Assembly (NCBI RefSeq): GCF_905475465.1
Contig: NC_062246.1
Location: forward strand, 9,946,001 to 10,010,000
DNA length: 64,000 nucleotides
Reading direction: 5' to 3'
DNA from: Pieris napi
Lineage: Eukaryota > Arthropoda > Insecta > Lepidoptera > Pieridae
This document shows, in pieces, positions 1-11,404 of the stretch; the first letter of the stretch is position 1; every line of letters starts with the position of its first letter. A program made the position numbers and the translations under genes. The notes beneath the pieces were generated by a model. The model was not told the DNA's origin and made no database searches. It was given only the letters and a program-made list of their open reading frames with translations.

Positions 1-322
1 TTATAATTAGCCAGATAATAAGAAAAAATATGTTCTCAATATTTTTATGAATAATATAACTTAAAAAACATCTTCAAAATATTTATAATCAGTCAGTCAA
101 AGATTATAATTATTAACAGGTAGAAAAAAAATCACATACCAAATATTCTTACTACCCATTCAATAGTATATAGTCAGGTACTATCACTAAACCACTAACA
201 TTAAGGAGACATTACATGTGCCCTTGTTATGAGATCTATTATTATACATAATATATTAATTATGTATTATAATAATTACTATTAATATTATGAGGAACTT
301 GTCGTATCACACAGAATCTTCA

Positions 323-2308
323 TTAAAATATATTTACTTTTTTTTTATAAATATTGTTAACATACGTGTTAAGTTGCATCCAAGTCCTATTTTGAAGAAT
401 AGGTTCTTTATTTAAAACTTCCATACATTTGTTTTTGCCTGGATTTATCTTTTTATTTATGTATGATTGGAAATATTTTTTGACTAATTGTATCTCTTCA
501 TCCGACCACTTTCTATGACTGTTTTTTTTTCGTTTCTGAATTGGATTATCACTATCACTATCGCTTAAACTTGGGCATTTTATTTTTGTCTTTCTGTTAT
601 TTGGTTTAATATTGATATTCTTATTTTTAGAATCTGTATGATATATATTATTTTCTTTGGCTCATCTAGTTTTACTTCGTTTCTGAATCTGTTTATCATC
701 ATCAACATCGCTTTCACTTGTAGTACTTGACCATTTTCTTTTCGTGTTGCTTCTGTTTGGCTTAATTTTGGGGTCTTTATTTTTAGGATCTTGGTTGTAA
801 TGATTGTCTTGTTTTTTATCGTTTACTTCATTATAGTCTCCAATTTCTATGTCGTCCATGTTCTTATTGACTGTAGTTTCTGGTGTTTTGATAGATATTT
901 TGGGGTTTGTAAGTTAGATGTTAGATTGGTCGCTTTCTATTGCCGAATTTTTTGAAGATGGCGTCTCTTCCTCAAAGTTTTTAGTTTCTTGGTATGATTG
1001 AGAAACGATTATCGTTTCTATTATGTTACTCTTCTTCTCCATTAATGTATTTTCATATTCTTAGAGTTGGGATCCTACAACAGCTTTTTGGAGTACCTGC
1101 ATAGGCAATCTATAATTTTGTGCATGAACTGATATATTATGCCCTAGAAATCCTGCCAATTGCTCAGTATAATGATCATTTTGTTTAGAATGAATTTGGA
1201 ACATTGTAGCAATATGATGTCTCATTCCGATTGATGTAATCATCTCGGGGCGTTTCAAATTACACTGTTTTTTTATCATATCTAAACACTTACCGCCCTC
1301 AAAAGGTTCTTGTGTACCAGGTCTTGGAAATAAATATTGGTTGGAGCTTGGCATTTTTAAATCTTCACGGCAAGCTATTATTAAATCTATGTTTTCTCGC
1401 ATTATTTTGTTAGTTTAGTTAGTTTGACCATGCCTGTTTGTTCATTAAAGCCACACATTTCTTTTATGGCACTTACAAATGTTTCATATTTTTCAGGATC
1501 AATTGCGTCAGTGAGATTTTCAATAGTTGTGTCTTTTTTCCGCAATAAAATTAAAAGAGTAGCTAAATCTCTCATTTTGGAGCAAATCACTTTACGACTT
1601 CGTCGTTCTTTTTTCTTCTTCAAGAGACGAGCACCGTATGCTATGATTAATGGATCATTTTTAACTACTAATGAAATTTCATCAGAACGAAGATGCGACA
1701 GTATTTTTTCTTTTAGCTCAATCGAAGCGTTCGCCTTATTGGGAACGATTGTTAAGCTGTGATTAAACAATGCTTTTCTTTTAAGTGACGGAAGAACATG
1801 TTCAGAAGCTTTACAATCTCTTAAATGTCTGAAAAATGAAGATCTTTTAAATGTACCCAAGCATGTTTTGGTTGCTTCGTTTTGATGGTAATAAGGTTAA
1901 ATGAGCGTCCCGATCTAAGCTCACTTTAGAATTGTGTAAAAAATTTCCCTTGTTTCTCAATATATCTGTAATTTTTTGTCGTTTTAGCTTTCGTATTTTA
2001 GGGTCTGTATCATTGATAGCTTTATACTGAAGAACTTCGATTTCATCTGCGTGGTTACGTAAAAGATGTCTAGAATAAATAGTTACAATTGCTTGACAGT
2101 AGAAACATGCATTTCTTCGGTCCCACTTACGTTTTCTCGCCGTATTATTAACGCTTTTTTCAACTTTACCTCCTCCAAAATCCGGAATTCCTTCTATGAG
2201 TACACTTACGCCCTCATTAGTCGATAAGTTCTGGCTACTTTCCCCACTATTGACTTGTGTGTTTCTTTCTTGTAACTGTTTTACTTTTCTATTGCAATTT
2301 TTTTTCAA
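323..2308 (-). pseudogene. Decayed tyrosine-recombinase-like gene (Crypton-type mobile element or host relative)
   Basis: No single frame is open; four pieces join into one protein-like order. Positions 2308-1847 carry a CFYC...H...H zinc-finger-like motif (CFYCQAIVTIYSRHLLRNH) followed by RNKGNFLHNSKV. Positions 1860-1402 start in another frame with SSFFRHLRDCK, the second finger half. Positions 1402-1061 return to the first frame and hold the recombinase C-terminus: MRHHIATM, then LAGFLGHNISVH, then YRLP, i.e. the R...GH...Y pattern of tyrosine recombinases. The same frame continues through stops at 1061-1063, 914-916 and 662-664 into a basic/acidic linker and a C-terminal RKWSDEEIQLVKKYF...LQNRTW domain ending in TAA at 323-325. 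The recombinase core between about 1400 and 1430 looks deleted. I know this architecture as poorly characterised animal proteins related to transposon recombinases; Crypton membership is inference. Dead as a gene: two frameshifts, three stops, one internal deletion. Confidence 0.7.
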
Positions 2309-2440
2309 CTGAACGACTGGGTCGTCATTATATTCATCGTTAAAAGACTAAAAGGCCAAGGTCAAAAGCCCTCGGATCAACGTTAGTTAGTAAGATTTCG
2401 CATATGAAACGGATGCACATTTGACTCGTCGGTATAATAT

Positions 2441-2653
2441 TTGCGACCGTTACGGATCTACAAAAACATTATGTTAATGTATTTTTTGATGGCAAGTATG
2501 TTGCAAAGCGACCGATGCAGATCCCCAAACAAGCCTTCCATTTCTAATTCGGATCAAAGTATATCAGTTATATTTGTAAAGAGCCAATTATACACTGCAA
2601 GAAGGTGGATCAACATTTCTTTTAATATCTTACTAGATCAACGTTTACATAGA

Positions 2654-2657
<4 letters not shown>
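2441..2657. other. Spacer, nothing recognised
   Basis: A stretch between the recombinase relic and the AT microsatellite. A reading frame of about 96 codons starts here on the plus strand but runs into the AT repeat and has no recognisable motif. Confidence 0.4.
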
Positions 2658-2706
<49 letters not shown>

Positions 2707-2750
2707 AGGCGGCATATATATATATATATAGATATATCTATATATATTAC
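2658..2750. repeat. (TA)n microsatellite
   Basis: Two runs of alternating TA (about 2658-2702 and 2715-2748) separated by a short TTTTAGGCGGC interruption. The second run has an internal imperfect palindrome (TATATAGATATATCTATATA). Confidence 0.95.
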
Positions 2751-2811
2751 ATTTGTGAAACCTTCTTCTTGAAAATCTTCTTTTTGAAAAAGCAAGTTAT
2801 ATCAAAAACTA

Positions 2812-3215
2812 GCTGACCCGGCGAACTTCGTTCCGCCTTACAGTCTAATAATATCTTGTCCTCAATTAAGATATAAATACATGCTATTATACATTAATAC
2901 ATTTTTTTTTTGCAATTACAGTAATGTTTTATTTCGCTTCATTTCGTGACATATTTGCAGATATTTGATGATTAGATGGACTTTGACTTTCTTATTTCGT
3001 CAACAGATGGCACCACATGCTGTTTGCAATTGTAATATTAATTTATTTATTTATTGTTATTCCATACTTGTCCGATATTTTATTACTTATTCTGCTATTC
3101 GGAATGGAGAAAAATCCACCAAAAAAGAGATAACTAACATTGGTCCAGCCGATCTTGAGTTATAAGTGGTGTAACTAACACGACTTTGTTTTAAAATATA
3201 TTTAGATATATATAC
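2812..3215 (+). mobile_element. RTE-type LINE 3' end / nonautonomous relative
   Basis: Begins with CTAGCTGACCCGGCGAACTT, the signature found at the boundary of many lepidopteran RTE-derived repeats, and ends with a TATAA-rich tail after AACTAACACGACTTTGTTTT. FAR copy 2 has the uninterrupted target (GCAAGTTATATC... straight into ...TACTAATAATATAAAA near 14510-14550), so this is an insertion specific to the 3' flank of FAR copy 1 and younger than the gene duplication. Confidence 0.65.
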
Positions 3216-3251
3216 TAATAAATATATATAAAATCCAAAAAAGTATAATTC

Positions 3252-3345
3252 TTTATTGCTTTTAATATTTTTTTTACCTTTAAGTTCACTAACTGTAAAA
3301 ATCTACAAAATTTATATTACGAACTGATAAATAATACACTTTATT
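3252..3345 (-). terminator. Candidate poly(A) signals of FAR copy 1
   Basis: AATAAA on the minus strand at 3345-3340 and again at 3257-3252, 60 and 150 bases past the stop codon. Both are conserved at equivalent places behind FAR copy 2 (14662-14657 and 14575-14570). Confidence 0.5.
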
Positions 3346-3404
3346 ACGAAGAAAAAAAACGTTTATCCCCTTTTCTACCAAAATTTATAAATTGTTTTTA
3401 AATT

Positions 3405-6400
3405 TCAGCTGAAAATTTTATAAATTAATTTCAACACACCTGCACCCAAAAGTTTAGCAAACCAAAACAAAGCTATAGCGTAAATTGTCATAACTATATA
3501 ATTCGCTATTATTAGTAAATATTGTTTTGTTATTCCTCGAGGTATTGTTTCTTTAGGCTCTTTGATAAGAAACAAGCGAATTCCCATCATATAATTATAC
3601 ATATAGGAATTCCAGTCTAAAGCAGATATGTCAAAGTCAAATATATGTCGGTCCGACTCGTTCAGCTCCTTAAAAAGTTGTATAGTGTTGGAATTTCTCA
3701 TCTTCCAGGTTTCGCACGCGAAAATTTTATTAAAATGTATCCACTTGTCAATTTTCGAATAAACTTTCTTTAGCCTGAAATAATTTAAATGATCAATTAT
3801 ATTAAATTGGACTATGTTTAAAAACGTTGGAAAGTAAGTAAATAGGTTAAGTATAATGCATAAAAGTATGCAAAAGTAAGAAACGTAAATTACGTTTTTG
3901 AAGTTATACTTCTTTTGGCACGTTAAGGTAAAATGATGAGTAAATTTTAACGATGCTCCCGCACACCGTCACAAAAAACCGACACCCTGATGTTAGCTAT
4001 AGTCAACATTTTAGTTTTTCTATTGTAAGTGTGGTTTTTTCTACAAAAGTAGAATACAATTTTGGAAAAAGTTTTTATCTTTTTACGCCAAAGAAGTATA
4101 AATTCTACACGTTATTTTTTTGAGTCGGATATTTTCATAAAATATATATAAAAAATAAAATAAATAAATAATATGTATTTACATATATATATTTTAGTCA
4201 AAATTCGAATCGAGGGTCATTTGTTCAGATCGGTTCACAGACGGCGGAGTTGTGCTTGAACATACAAAAGAAAAAACACGCCGCATTGATAATCTCCTTC
4301 TGGTTATCTTAGAAGTTGATGTCGAGTCGAAATGTCGCGAATTCTAGATCCTGTCAGGTTTAAATTTATATAATCTTATATTATGCTATGCTAGTAGAAC
4401 TTACATAGGTTTTTTCCCAATCATAACTGCTACTCCATCGCACACATAAGCCGGTATCCAGTGAAGAAGGATGTTCAAAGTTCTGAACAGGAGCGCGTTA
4501 TTTATAAGAAATAACATATAGCACCAGACTGCTTTACTCGGTGCCATTGTAAATCCGTGTATATGTGCGTAATTCATAAAAGTACCTAAAAAAAGTAAAT
4601 TTATAATATCTCTTTAGTATATTAAATAGATATATCTTAATTAGATTAAGAACTCTATTAGGTAGCGATGGTTTTGCAATGGTGCTTTGACGAAAGTATC
4701 ATAGCCGACATAAGCAGACATTGATCACCCGACTGAGTTTGCAGTGAACCTGGAGTCTAACACTGTATTTATAAAAAATAAATCAGTCTAGCCCAACTTA
4801 ACTAAAGTACTCACCTGTCTCTTTTTATCACATCGTAAGCGCAATATGACAGAAAAAGACAAAAGAGTACTTAGTTACATTCGGACTACATCCAAACAAA
4901 ACCACAAAGGTAACAGGAAATATAACTTACGCCATGTTATAGGATTTTGATTTCCAGATACATAATTATACACACGGGGAATCTGGTCGGCTTTAGTCGG
5001 TCCCTCACTGTGGTCCTCAAGTTTTCTCTCAGAGGTTTTTTTATGGTGTCGAGCAGTCTTCCAAGCCACGGCAATACAAGCATTAACAACAAAATCAGCT
5101 GGTACTAAATCGGCGACGGCATCCGGGTTACATTTAATTATTCGAATAATGCCCACTGAAGCTCCAACACATATCTAAAACAGTACCATTAACACTTTAT
5201 ATGCATCCATATAGATCCCCCAACACTCTCACAAAAACCTCTCTTATTAAGTTAAACTTTATTATTAATATAAAATCCTATAAAGTAAACATAAAATAAG
5301 ATGGCGATCATTTTATTTATTATCAAATACAGGACTATTTATTTTACAGTAATTTTAAAATGTAAAAGTAAATCACCCCAGTCGGTCCATAAATGTTATC
5401 AATCCAACCCAGAGGAATGGGGCCTTTTGCCGTTGATATCACTGGAAAGTATTACATATTAATAATACTTCATTACTCATTAGCTTTTTGGATGCCAGTT
5501 TGACATTTATCTTCTAGAAGATTGCGGAATTGGACTCCTTTCGATATACCCCAAGCATACTGAGGATGTGTGAAGTACAAAGACGAACACCTTCAAATTG
5601 TGGAGACACTACAAAAATATCTACTTACATACATCAAGAAATATTTTTTGGCCAAAAAAGAACAAACCTGAGTCTTTATAAAGTTAAACTTTACAAGGTC
5701 TCCCTAAACAGAAACTTTCTCCAGTATAGTTTCAATTTTGAAAAAGTTTGTTACGGTTCTCGTCTACTTCAGATCGAGACATGTTCGGATAGCCGGAATA
5801 TAATGTGTCGATAGTGCTGTAATCTGCATTGCAATGGATGTTGTCAATGTTCAACAGGTCATTGATATGCAGAACGAATAGGGTGGGCGAGAGAATACAA
5901 CCTTGCGGAACGCCTGCAATCTAGAATTGGAGATTGAGGATTCGCAAACCCGAGCTTTGTGAATTTCTCAGTCTTGTTTGTTTCATATTCCTTCCAAATG
6001 TTCCAAATAATGTCTCCAAATTTTAAAATCTATTAATTAGTCTCTACCAACATGCAGTGGTCGCGTTAATTGATGTTCTTCCTAACGCGCAACCGTAGGA
6101 TATGGAGGAGAGTGAACCCCTTATGTTTATCTTAAGTTTACCAGCAAAATGTTTCAAGCAGAGATATTTTACCTCGCGAACTTAAATATATTCCAATTTT
6201 AAAGAAACGTTCCGAAACATCGTAACCAAATAACTTGAATGAATGATTAACTTTTAATTTTTATGATATCTACTGTCTGGTATCTACTCTATGCCTGCCC
6301 GTATTTAGTTTTTTCTCCAAGAAATTGAATCATACTGTCACTATTTATTGAACACCGTTAATCTGATTACATTATTATTTAACATATTGATATTTTTTAA

Positions 6401-8524
6401 TACTTGGTAACTATAATATTAGTCAACGTCTTACCTATAGAAGGTCTTAATATAGCAACAGGTAGTCCTTGAGAATGTTTAAGAAGATGGTTTTCTGCGG
6501 CCGCCTTTGTGTAACAATATGTATTTGGAAACATGCCTATTAGTCTAAAAGCATAATATAAAGATAAATAAACATTAAACAACGAAAGAATAGAAAACAT
6601 TATATACCTAATTAGTGTACAAAGCAAAATAAAAGTAAATATAAAACTTACCCAGGTGTAATGTCGTCTACAGTTTTTGAATCCAAGCATTCAACTACGT
6701 CAATAAGAAGGTCACTGGTGAGGGGAAAGTCGTAAAATTTTTCCTCTATCGGTTGTTGCGAGAGGTTACTGAAAATAAAACATTTGTTTTAGGTTACGCC
6801 ACGGCATGAGGTAGACAATTTTGCGACTTTTACATTGACGGTGTTTTTTAACAGATAGGGTACGAAAATAACCTTACGTAAGGAACGACACACCACACAT
6901 AGAGTACTTTGTTAATCAAAGAGAGGGATACTTATATTGCATGGAATCAAACTTTAGAAAACACAACAATTTAAACATAATATTTTCGTTTTATTTTTCA
7001 ATGGAATCTCGTTGTTGGTCTGAAGGGCCTTTACAGCTCAGCTCGGGCTGTTTTGAGGTTCGGAAATATTTCAATTGACAGCTGGTTCACCAGAGTGGTG
7101 GTGCACGTCAAAAAGAAAGACGTGGTACCACCATCGAGGTGCAACCACGGGTTGCGAATTTCTTGTCACTGTCTTTCCTTACCAATAAGCGGTCGAAATG
7201 TAGACAAAAGCTTTAAGGTATTTGCAACAGCGAGCAAGCTTTAACATCTCTTTGGTGCCACGTGTGTTGATGCGCACGGCTTTACTCAGGGTCTCGTCAA
7301 AGCGGACGGTCGCTGCTCCGTGAAGAATAAAATTAACCTGAAAGCATGAAATTAAATATCAGTTATGGTTTTTATTTGTTTGCGTCAAAGATGATGGAAC
7401 ACATAAAATTACATTGTGTATCAATTATTTTGTATTATTATAAGGAAAAAGAAAATGCAAAACTGAGTAGGTATCCTATACAATTATAATTATAAGCGGC
7501 GCAGCGTTCTATCAGAAAGTTTTGCACTATAATGTAGTATAGTCGAGATGACATAAAAAAACTAGTATGACGTACAGACTCGGTAACGCAAGTTCGGCTC
7601 TGTACAGAGACGAGAGCAAACAACGTATACGGCGAGAGAACGTTGAGGTATTTGCTATCGCGGCTAATCAATGGACATAAACAGTACAACATAAACAGTA
7701 AATTGAAACTGTAGAGAAATACTGCTATGGTTAATACAAACCACAGCGGTTTTCTAATGTGTTATAACAAGTGAACATATTGGAACAACAAAGAAATAAA
7801 TAAAACATATATTTATAAAGTATATGGATACTATAATTAATGTACCTTATCGCATACTGTCAGCCAATCCTGGTCTGTGAGACCAAGATTTTCGCTGTCT
7901 AACTCTCCCTCTAGAATCTCCACCTTCTTGATGAAATCTGGCTGATCTTTGTGAAGTGTTTCATACAGCTGAAAAAATTCAAATGAGAACGTAGGCTTTA
8001 AGACTAATTGATGACTTATCAACTTAATTAAATATCACATAATATTAAATTAACATTAGGCATTAAAAATGTTTTGCATAATATTCTGTACCTACCACAT
8101 CATCGAACTGTTCTTTTAATCGTGTTTGTGGATCTTTATTTTTCTTCTGCCTCACTAATAGATATATCTTATTAAGCTCCGGGCAACATCTGCACAAAAG
8201 AGATGTGACCCAATAAATAAATAGAAAAATAAAAACGCAAAACTAAACTATATAGATGATACCTACCAATCGTGTTCGTAGACGTGAGATCGACCAATCA
8301 CGTACATGAACATGTACGTACATAAACGTACATGATACAAAGATTTAAAATGGGTTATATTTCGAATTTCCCTATACAAAATAATAATAATCTAGAAGCA
8401 CAACTGACCTTAGTAATTTTTCAATAAGCAGTTTTCCAAGGAAGCCAGTTCCTCCCGTCAGTAAAATGTTAGCTCCCGCGAATGACTTCCGGATCTGAGA
8501 CTCTCCTGGATTCTCCTCCTTCAT
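3405..8524 (-). CDS. Fatty acyl-CoA reductase, copy 1 (10 exons, 524 aa)
   Basis: Predicted to reduce fatty acyl-CoA to fatty alcohol with NADPH at an ER or peroxisome membrane. Coding exons by splice sites and phase: 8524-8409, 8189-8096, 7968-7846, 7337-7183, 6768-6652, 6544-6435, 5441-5377, 5174-4931, 4585-4405, 3774-3405. They total 1575 bases with no stop or phase clash. Seen in the protein: Rossmann motif TGGTGFLG (residues 23-30), HGAATVRFDE, YISTAYC, catalytic YxxxK as Y211-CYT-K215, ILRPSI, GWIDNIYGPTG, then the FAR_C-like part with YNYVSGNQNP, LDWNSYMYNYMMGIR and a hydrophobic C-terminal segment that probably anchors it. Start chosen at 8524 because it aligns with copy 2; an in-frame ATG lies upstream at 8563. 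All introns are GT-AG, but the donor after exon 7 is GTGATT where copy 2 has GTAAGT. Exon 8 lacks four codons present in copy 2. Length is normal for the family. Subfamily unresolved. Confidence 0.93.
3896..4112. mobile_element. MITE with GAAGT-ATACTTC ends, in FAR1 intron 9
   Basis: Left end TTTTTGAAGTTATACTTCTTTTGGC and right end GCCAAAGAAGTATAAATTCTAC are inverted relatives. It belongs to the same end-family as 53383-53942, 54988-55612, 57892-58345 and 11405-12012. The matching intron of FAR copy 2 lacks it. Confidence 0.6.
5735..5990 (-). mobile_element. Jockey-like LINE reverse transcriptase fragment in FAR1 intron 6
   Basis: On the minus strand the text reads AGVPQGCILSPTLFVLHIND, the RT motif of Jockey-superfamily LINEs, followed by NADYST where the catalytic YADDST box should be, and SRSEVDENRNKLFQN before a stop. 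The catalytic YADD is therefore destroyed and the fragment is dead. The segment around 5950-5990 has a match in intron 6 of FAR copy 2 (18580-18620), so the LINE probably landed before the gene duplication and was partly lost in copy 2. Confidence 0.75.
7020..7160 (+). repeat. Dispersed repeat fragments in FAR1 intron 4 ('GGTTCGGAAATA' family)
   Basis: Contains TTCGGAAATATTTCAATTGACAGCTGGTTC-type sequence seen again at 21205-21305, 30165-30375, 37330-37565 and 45285-45490. The part at 7000-7050 (GGAATCTCGTTGTTGGTCTGAAGGGCC) matches the start of a second family copy at 16385. Unclassified lepidopteran repeats. Confidence 0.6.
8283..8335. repeat. ACGTACATG palindromic cluster in FAR1 intron 1
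   Basis: CACGTACATGAACATGTACG followed by TACATAAACGTACATGAT: several overlapping copies of ACGTAC/GTACGT forming short hairpins. It is kept almost base for base in intron 1 of FAR copy 2 (22194-22232). Whether it is a regulatory site or passive duplicate sequence is unknown. Confidence 0.6.
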
Positions 8525-8607
8525 CTTTATATTAAACCGGATTCCTAGAAGGTGATAGGCCAAATATCAATTGCTTCTGCCTATACGTAAGGTAGACGAG
8601 AAGTAAA

Positions 8608-8930
8608 AGGTCAAACTACATGCTGTTTAATGACATAAAATTATTAGTTCCTTACGCAATGTGCCATCTAGGTATACTAAGAATTAGCTTGCCCCGGGAA
8701 ACAAATAGTCGTAAAAGCAAAATCTATTTTTTTTTTTCAGGAAAAATACTTCATATGAAAGCTATCTTTTCCTATTTACGACTTAAGCATTAAAAAAAAG
8801 TATATATTTCAAAGGTAAAATAAGGTAAACTACTACTATCATTATTTACAAACAAATTTCCGTAGAATAAAGATATACAGTCCTACAATGGCCAATTTGG
8901 AATAAACTGTTTTTCTTGATTTAGTTATTA
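8608..8930. other. FAR1 upstream region shared with FAR2
   Basis: No coding sequence. Stretches such as AGGTCAAACTACATG...TTAATGACATAAAATTATTAG and CAGTCCTACAATGGCC recur upstream of FAR copy 2 (24798-25060 and 25685-25745). The proximal promoter should lie here or in a further upstream 5' UTR exon; I could not place a TATA box or initiator with confidence. Confidence 0.5.
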
Positions 8931-9121
8931 GTAATCTTACAGCTAACAAACTTATTATAAAACAAAACAATTAGATAATATTCAAAGCCAACACAGATTA
9001 CTTAGATAAACAATATATATGAAACAGAAAACATAAGTACATTAGAAGGTTACTGGTCAGTGGAAAGTCGTAAAAGAAAACTGAAATTTTACATTAAACA
9101 ACGAGAAATTATATTTAATAT

Positions 9122-10720
9122 TTAAAAAAAAAAACAAAATTGTTTCTGCCAAACAAAATCAAAATTCTCCCGCCTTTCGCTGAGGTTAAGAGGAGGAGGC
9201 GAAGATATTAACATCCTCATAATTCGTGTCATAGTTAAATAAACCCGAGTAATGTGTTCTGATAGGCCTATTTTTTCATCTAACAATATTCCAAGGTCTT
9301 TTACTAATTTTACTTGTTTTATTAGGGTGTCGTCGATTTTGTAAATGTATTGTATTCTTTTGTTTTTACGCAAAAAGTTTATCTAAATACATTTCCTCTT
9401 GTTTATTGAAAATTTGGTTTGTTTGTTAGATATTTTTAGCCTATGAGATTTTGTAGAATTTTATTATAATGCGAATTTAAGACGCGAAGAAGTGAAAACA
9501 GTATTTTATATCGTATAAATAAGCATTAAATAATTATGGGCCAAGTATTGACCCTTGGAATACTCCTGATGTAATGTTAATAATAAAACGTGCTTTTATA
9601 CCCGCCCATTACTATTGCTTGCCGTTAGTTATGCCTGACTTTATCTGTCTGTAAAGATCGCCACCTATTCCAAGGGAGAAAAACTGATGTATCAGGATAA
9701 TATGATCAACACGATCAAAAGCTTTTTCTATATCCGTAAATAGCGTCAATTTGTTAACCCTTATCCATACTTCGCAGTATAAAATACAAAATAAGTTAGA
9801 AAAAGTTGAGCAATGTCATAGTAAAGCCGTGTAGTCGTTCCGATAGCTGTTTAGTGATTAATGGACTTATAATAATAAACTTTTTCAAATAGTTTGCTAA
9901 AATAATTAAGGATTGAGATAGGTCGATAATTATCCAATTTTTTTTTGGAGTTTTTATTATGAATTGGAACTGCATGTGCTTCTTTCCATTTTAAAGGGAA
10001 TGTACAGAATGTGTTAAGGCTGTCCCTTATATAGATATGAGATAGTGGTGTTGCAAGTTACCTTAATTTTTTATAGCTTTGGAGACATCATGTTCCATTA
10101 TGTGAATGTTGTTATTTATAACATCCAACTCGGGTAGGTCAGGTAGGTCTTAAGTATTGTCGGGAGAGTGGAAGATACTGTTGAAGAATTTATTAAAATC
10201 ATCACAAATCTCTAGGTCCGATTAGTAGGACTCATCAAGAACTAGAATGCTACCGTACTCTGATTTACATTGCCTCTTAAATATGACCACATTGCTTTAG
10301 GATTTTTAGTCCTGTTCTTAAGATATCATGCACTTTCTGGACATAAGTTTTTGCCTACGCAACAATGAGAACGCGTCAAAGTCTCGCGGAATTTTATACA
10401 TTCTCCAACGTCGGTGTACTTTTAGTTTATCTTTCGAAACGTGTACCAGATAGTTAGAATACCACACGGGGTACTTATATTATAAAATAAATCTCTTCAC
10501 AATATCGTAGAATTTTGCTGTTACTTTATCGAGAGTATCTCCATTAAGACGATGCGTCCAGTTGACCTCGCTTAGTCCCTGATTAGCGCGATGGAATTTA
10601 GATGAACTGTTGAAGGATTTGGCGCAGAAGTAAGTCAGTTGCATCTATACTTAAACAGGGATGATGTATATCGAGCTTACCCAATGCTATTTCAGCACTG
10701 GTATTATCTAGAGAGACGTT
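9122..10720 (-). mobile_element. Degenerate Jockey-superfamily LINE (RT region)
   Basis: Read on the minus strand in broken frames: NVDWTHR-type N-terminal region with KYPVWYSN (about 10450), then PKAMWSYLRGN (10290), then WKEAHAVPIHNKN...LDNYRPIS (about 9930), LFTDIEKAFDRVDH (about 9740), SGVFQGSILGP (about 9560, a mutated GVPQGS) and a final VKDLGILLDEKIGLSEHITR (about 9290). The order is that of a non-LTR retrotransposon reverse transcriptase. Many stops and frameshifts; dead. Lies upstream of FAR copy 1 and has no counterpart upstream of copy 2. Confidence 0.8.
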
Positions 10721-10942
10721 GCAGATTGTGAATAAAATAATGCTATGTTAGGCCAGATTTTATTTAATTGATGTTAAACTAATAAGTCGAATTACATTTC
10801 ATTACTTTGTTGAACTTATTAATGAACAGACAATAAATTTGCATAGACTGTATAATTTTTAATTTATTATTCGAATATTCATGTAAAGTATAAATAATGT
10901 AGTAGATACATTCCACGAAAAACTTTAAAATATTCTATTTTG

Positions 10943-11297
10943 GGTGATATTCAGAAACGAAACTCAGGGAAGCTTGAGAAACTATACTAGCGCTAAATCT
11001 GAAATACCTGCCCTGCGATTCTGTAACTCACTTTTTGAATTCACACAGCGGATAAGTGAGTTACAGAATCGCAGGGCTGTTTGCGCGTTCGTATCTGAAT
11101 CTCACTCTTACATCTAAGCTTCTCTTCCACTTCAAACGCTCAACACCATACTAAAAAAAGGGCTTAGGCTTTCGTGGACACCGACGTAACACATTTTTAA
11201 TATTAGTTGCTTGTCTTTAAGAAATTTTTATTTAATACGAGTTAATTATTCTTACTTTATTAATAAATAATAAGTCTCGTTTCTGAATCTCACCCTT
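10943..11297. mobile_element. MITE with CAGAAACGA terminal inverted repeats and an internal hairpin
   Basis: Left end GGGTGATATTCAGAAACGAA and right end CGTTTCTGAATCTCACCC are inverted repeats. Nested inside at about 11009-11079 is a second inverted repeat, CCCTGCGATTCTGTAACTCA against TGAGTTACAGAATCGCAGGG, the terminal sequence of the palindromic family at 54200-54445. One left-type end also occurs at 34250-34280. Confidence 0.55.
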
Positions 11298-11404
11298 ATT
11301 ATATTAAACCTAAGTCTTTTGTTTTTATGTCAAATCAATTACTTAAATTAACAGTTATGTATATTTTCGTTTGTATGTTGATCTGTCCGAAATTGATTGA
11401 TTGA

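Noticed and set aside
1424..1762. 112-codon plus-strand frame inside the recombinase relic
   Set aside because: Shadow of the minus-strand frame, which carries the recognisable zinc-finger and linker sequence.
2441..2731. 96-codon plus-strand frame ending in a run of IYIYIY
   Set aside because: The end is a translated TA microsatellite and the rest has no motif.
9122..9373. Candidate small protein gene
   Set aside because: It is the C-terminal part of a decayed LINE reverse transcriptase (VKDLGILLDEK).
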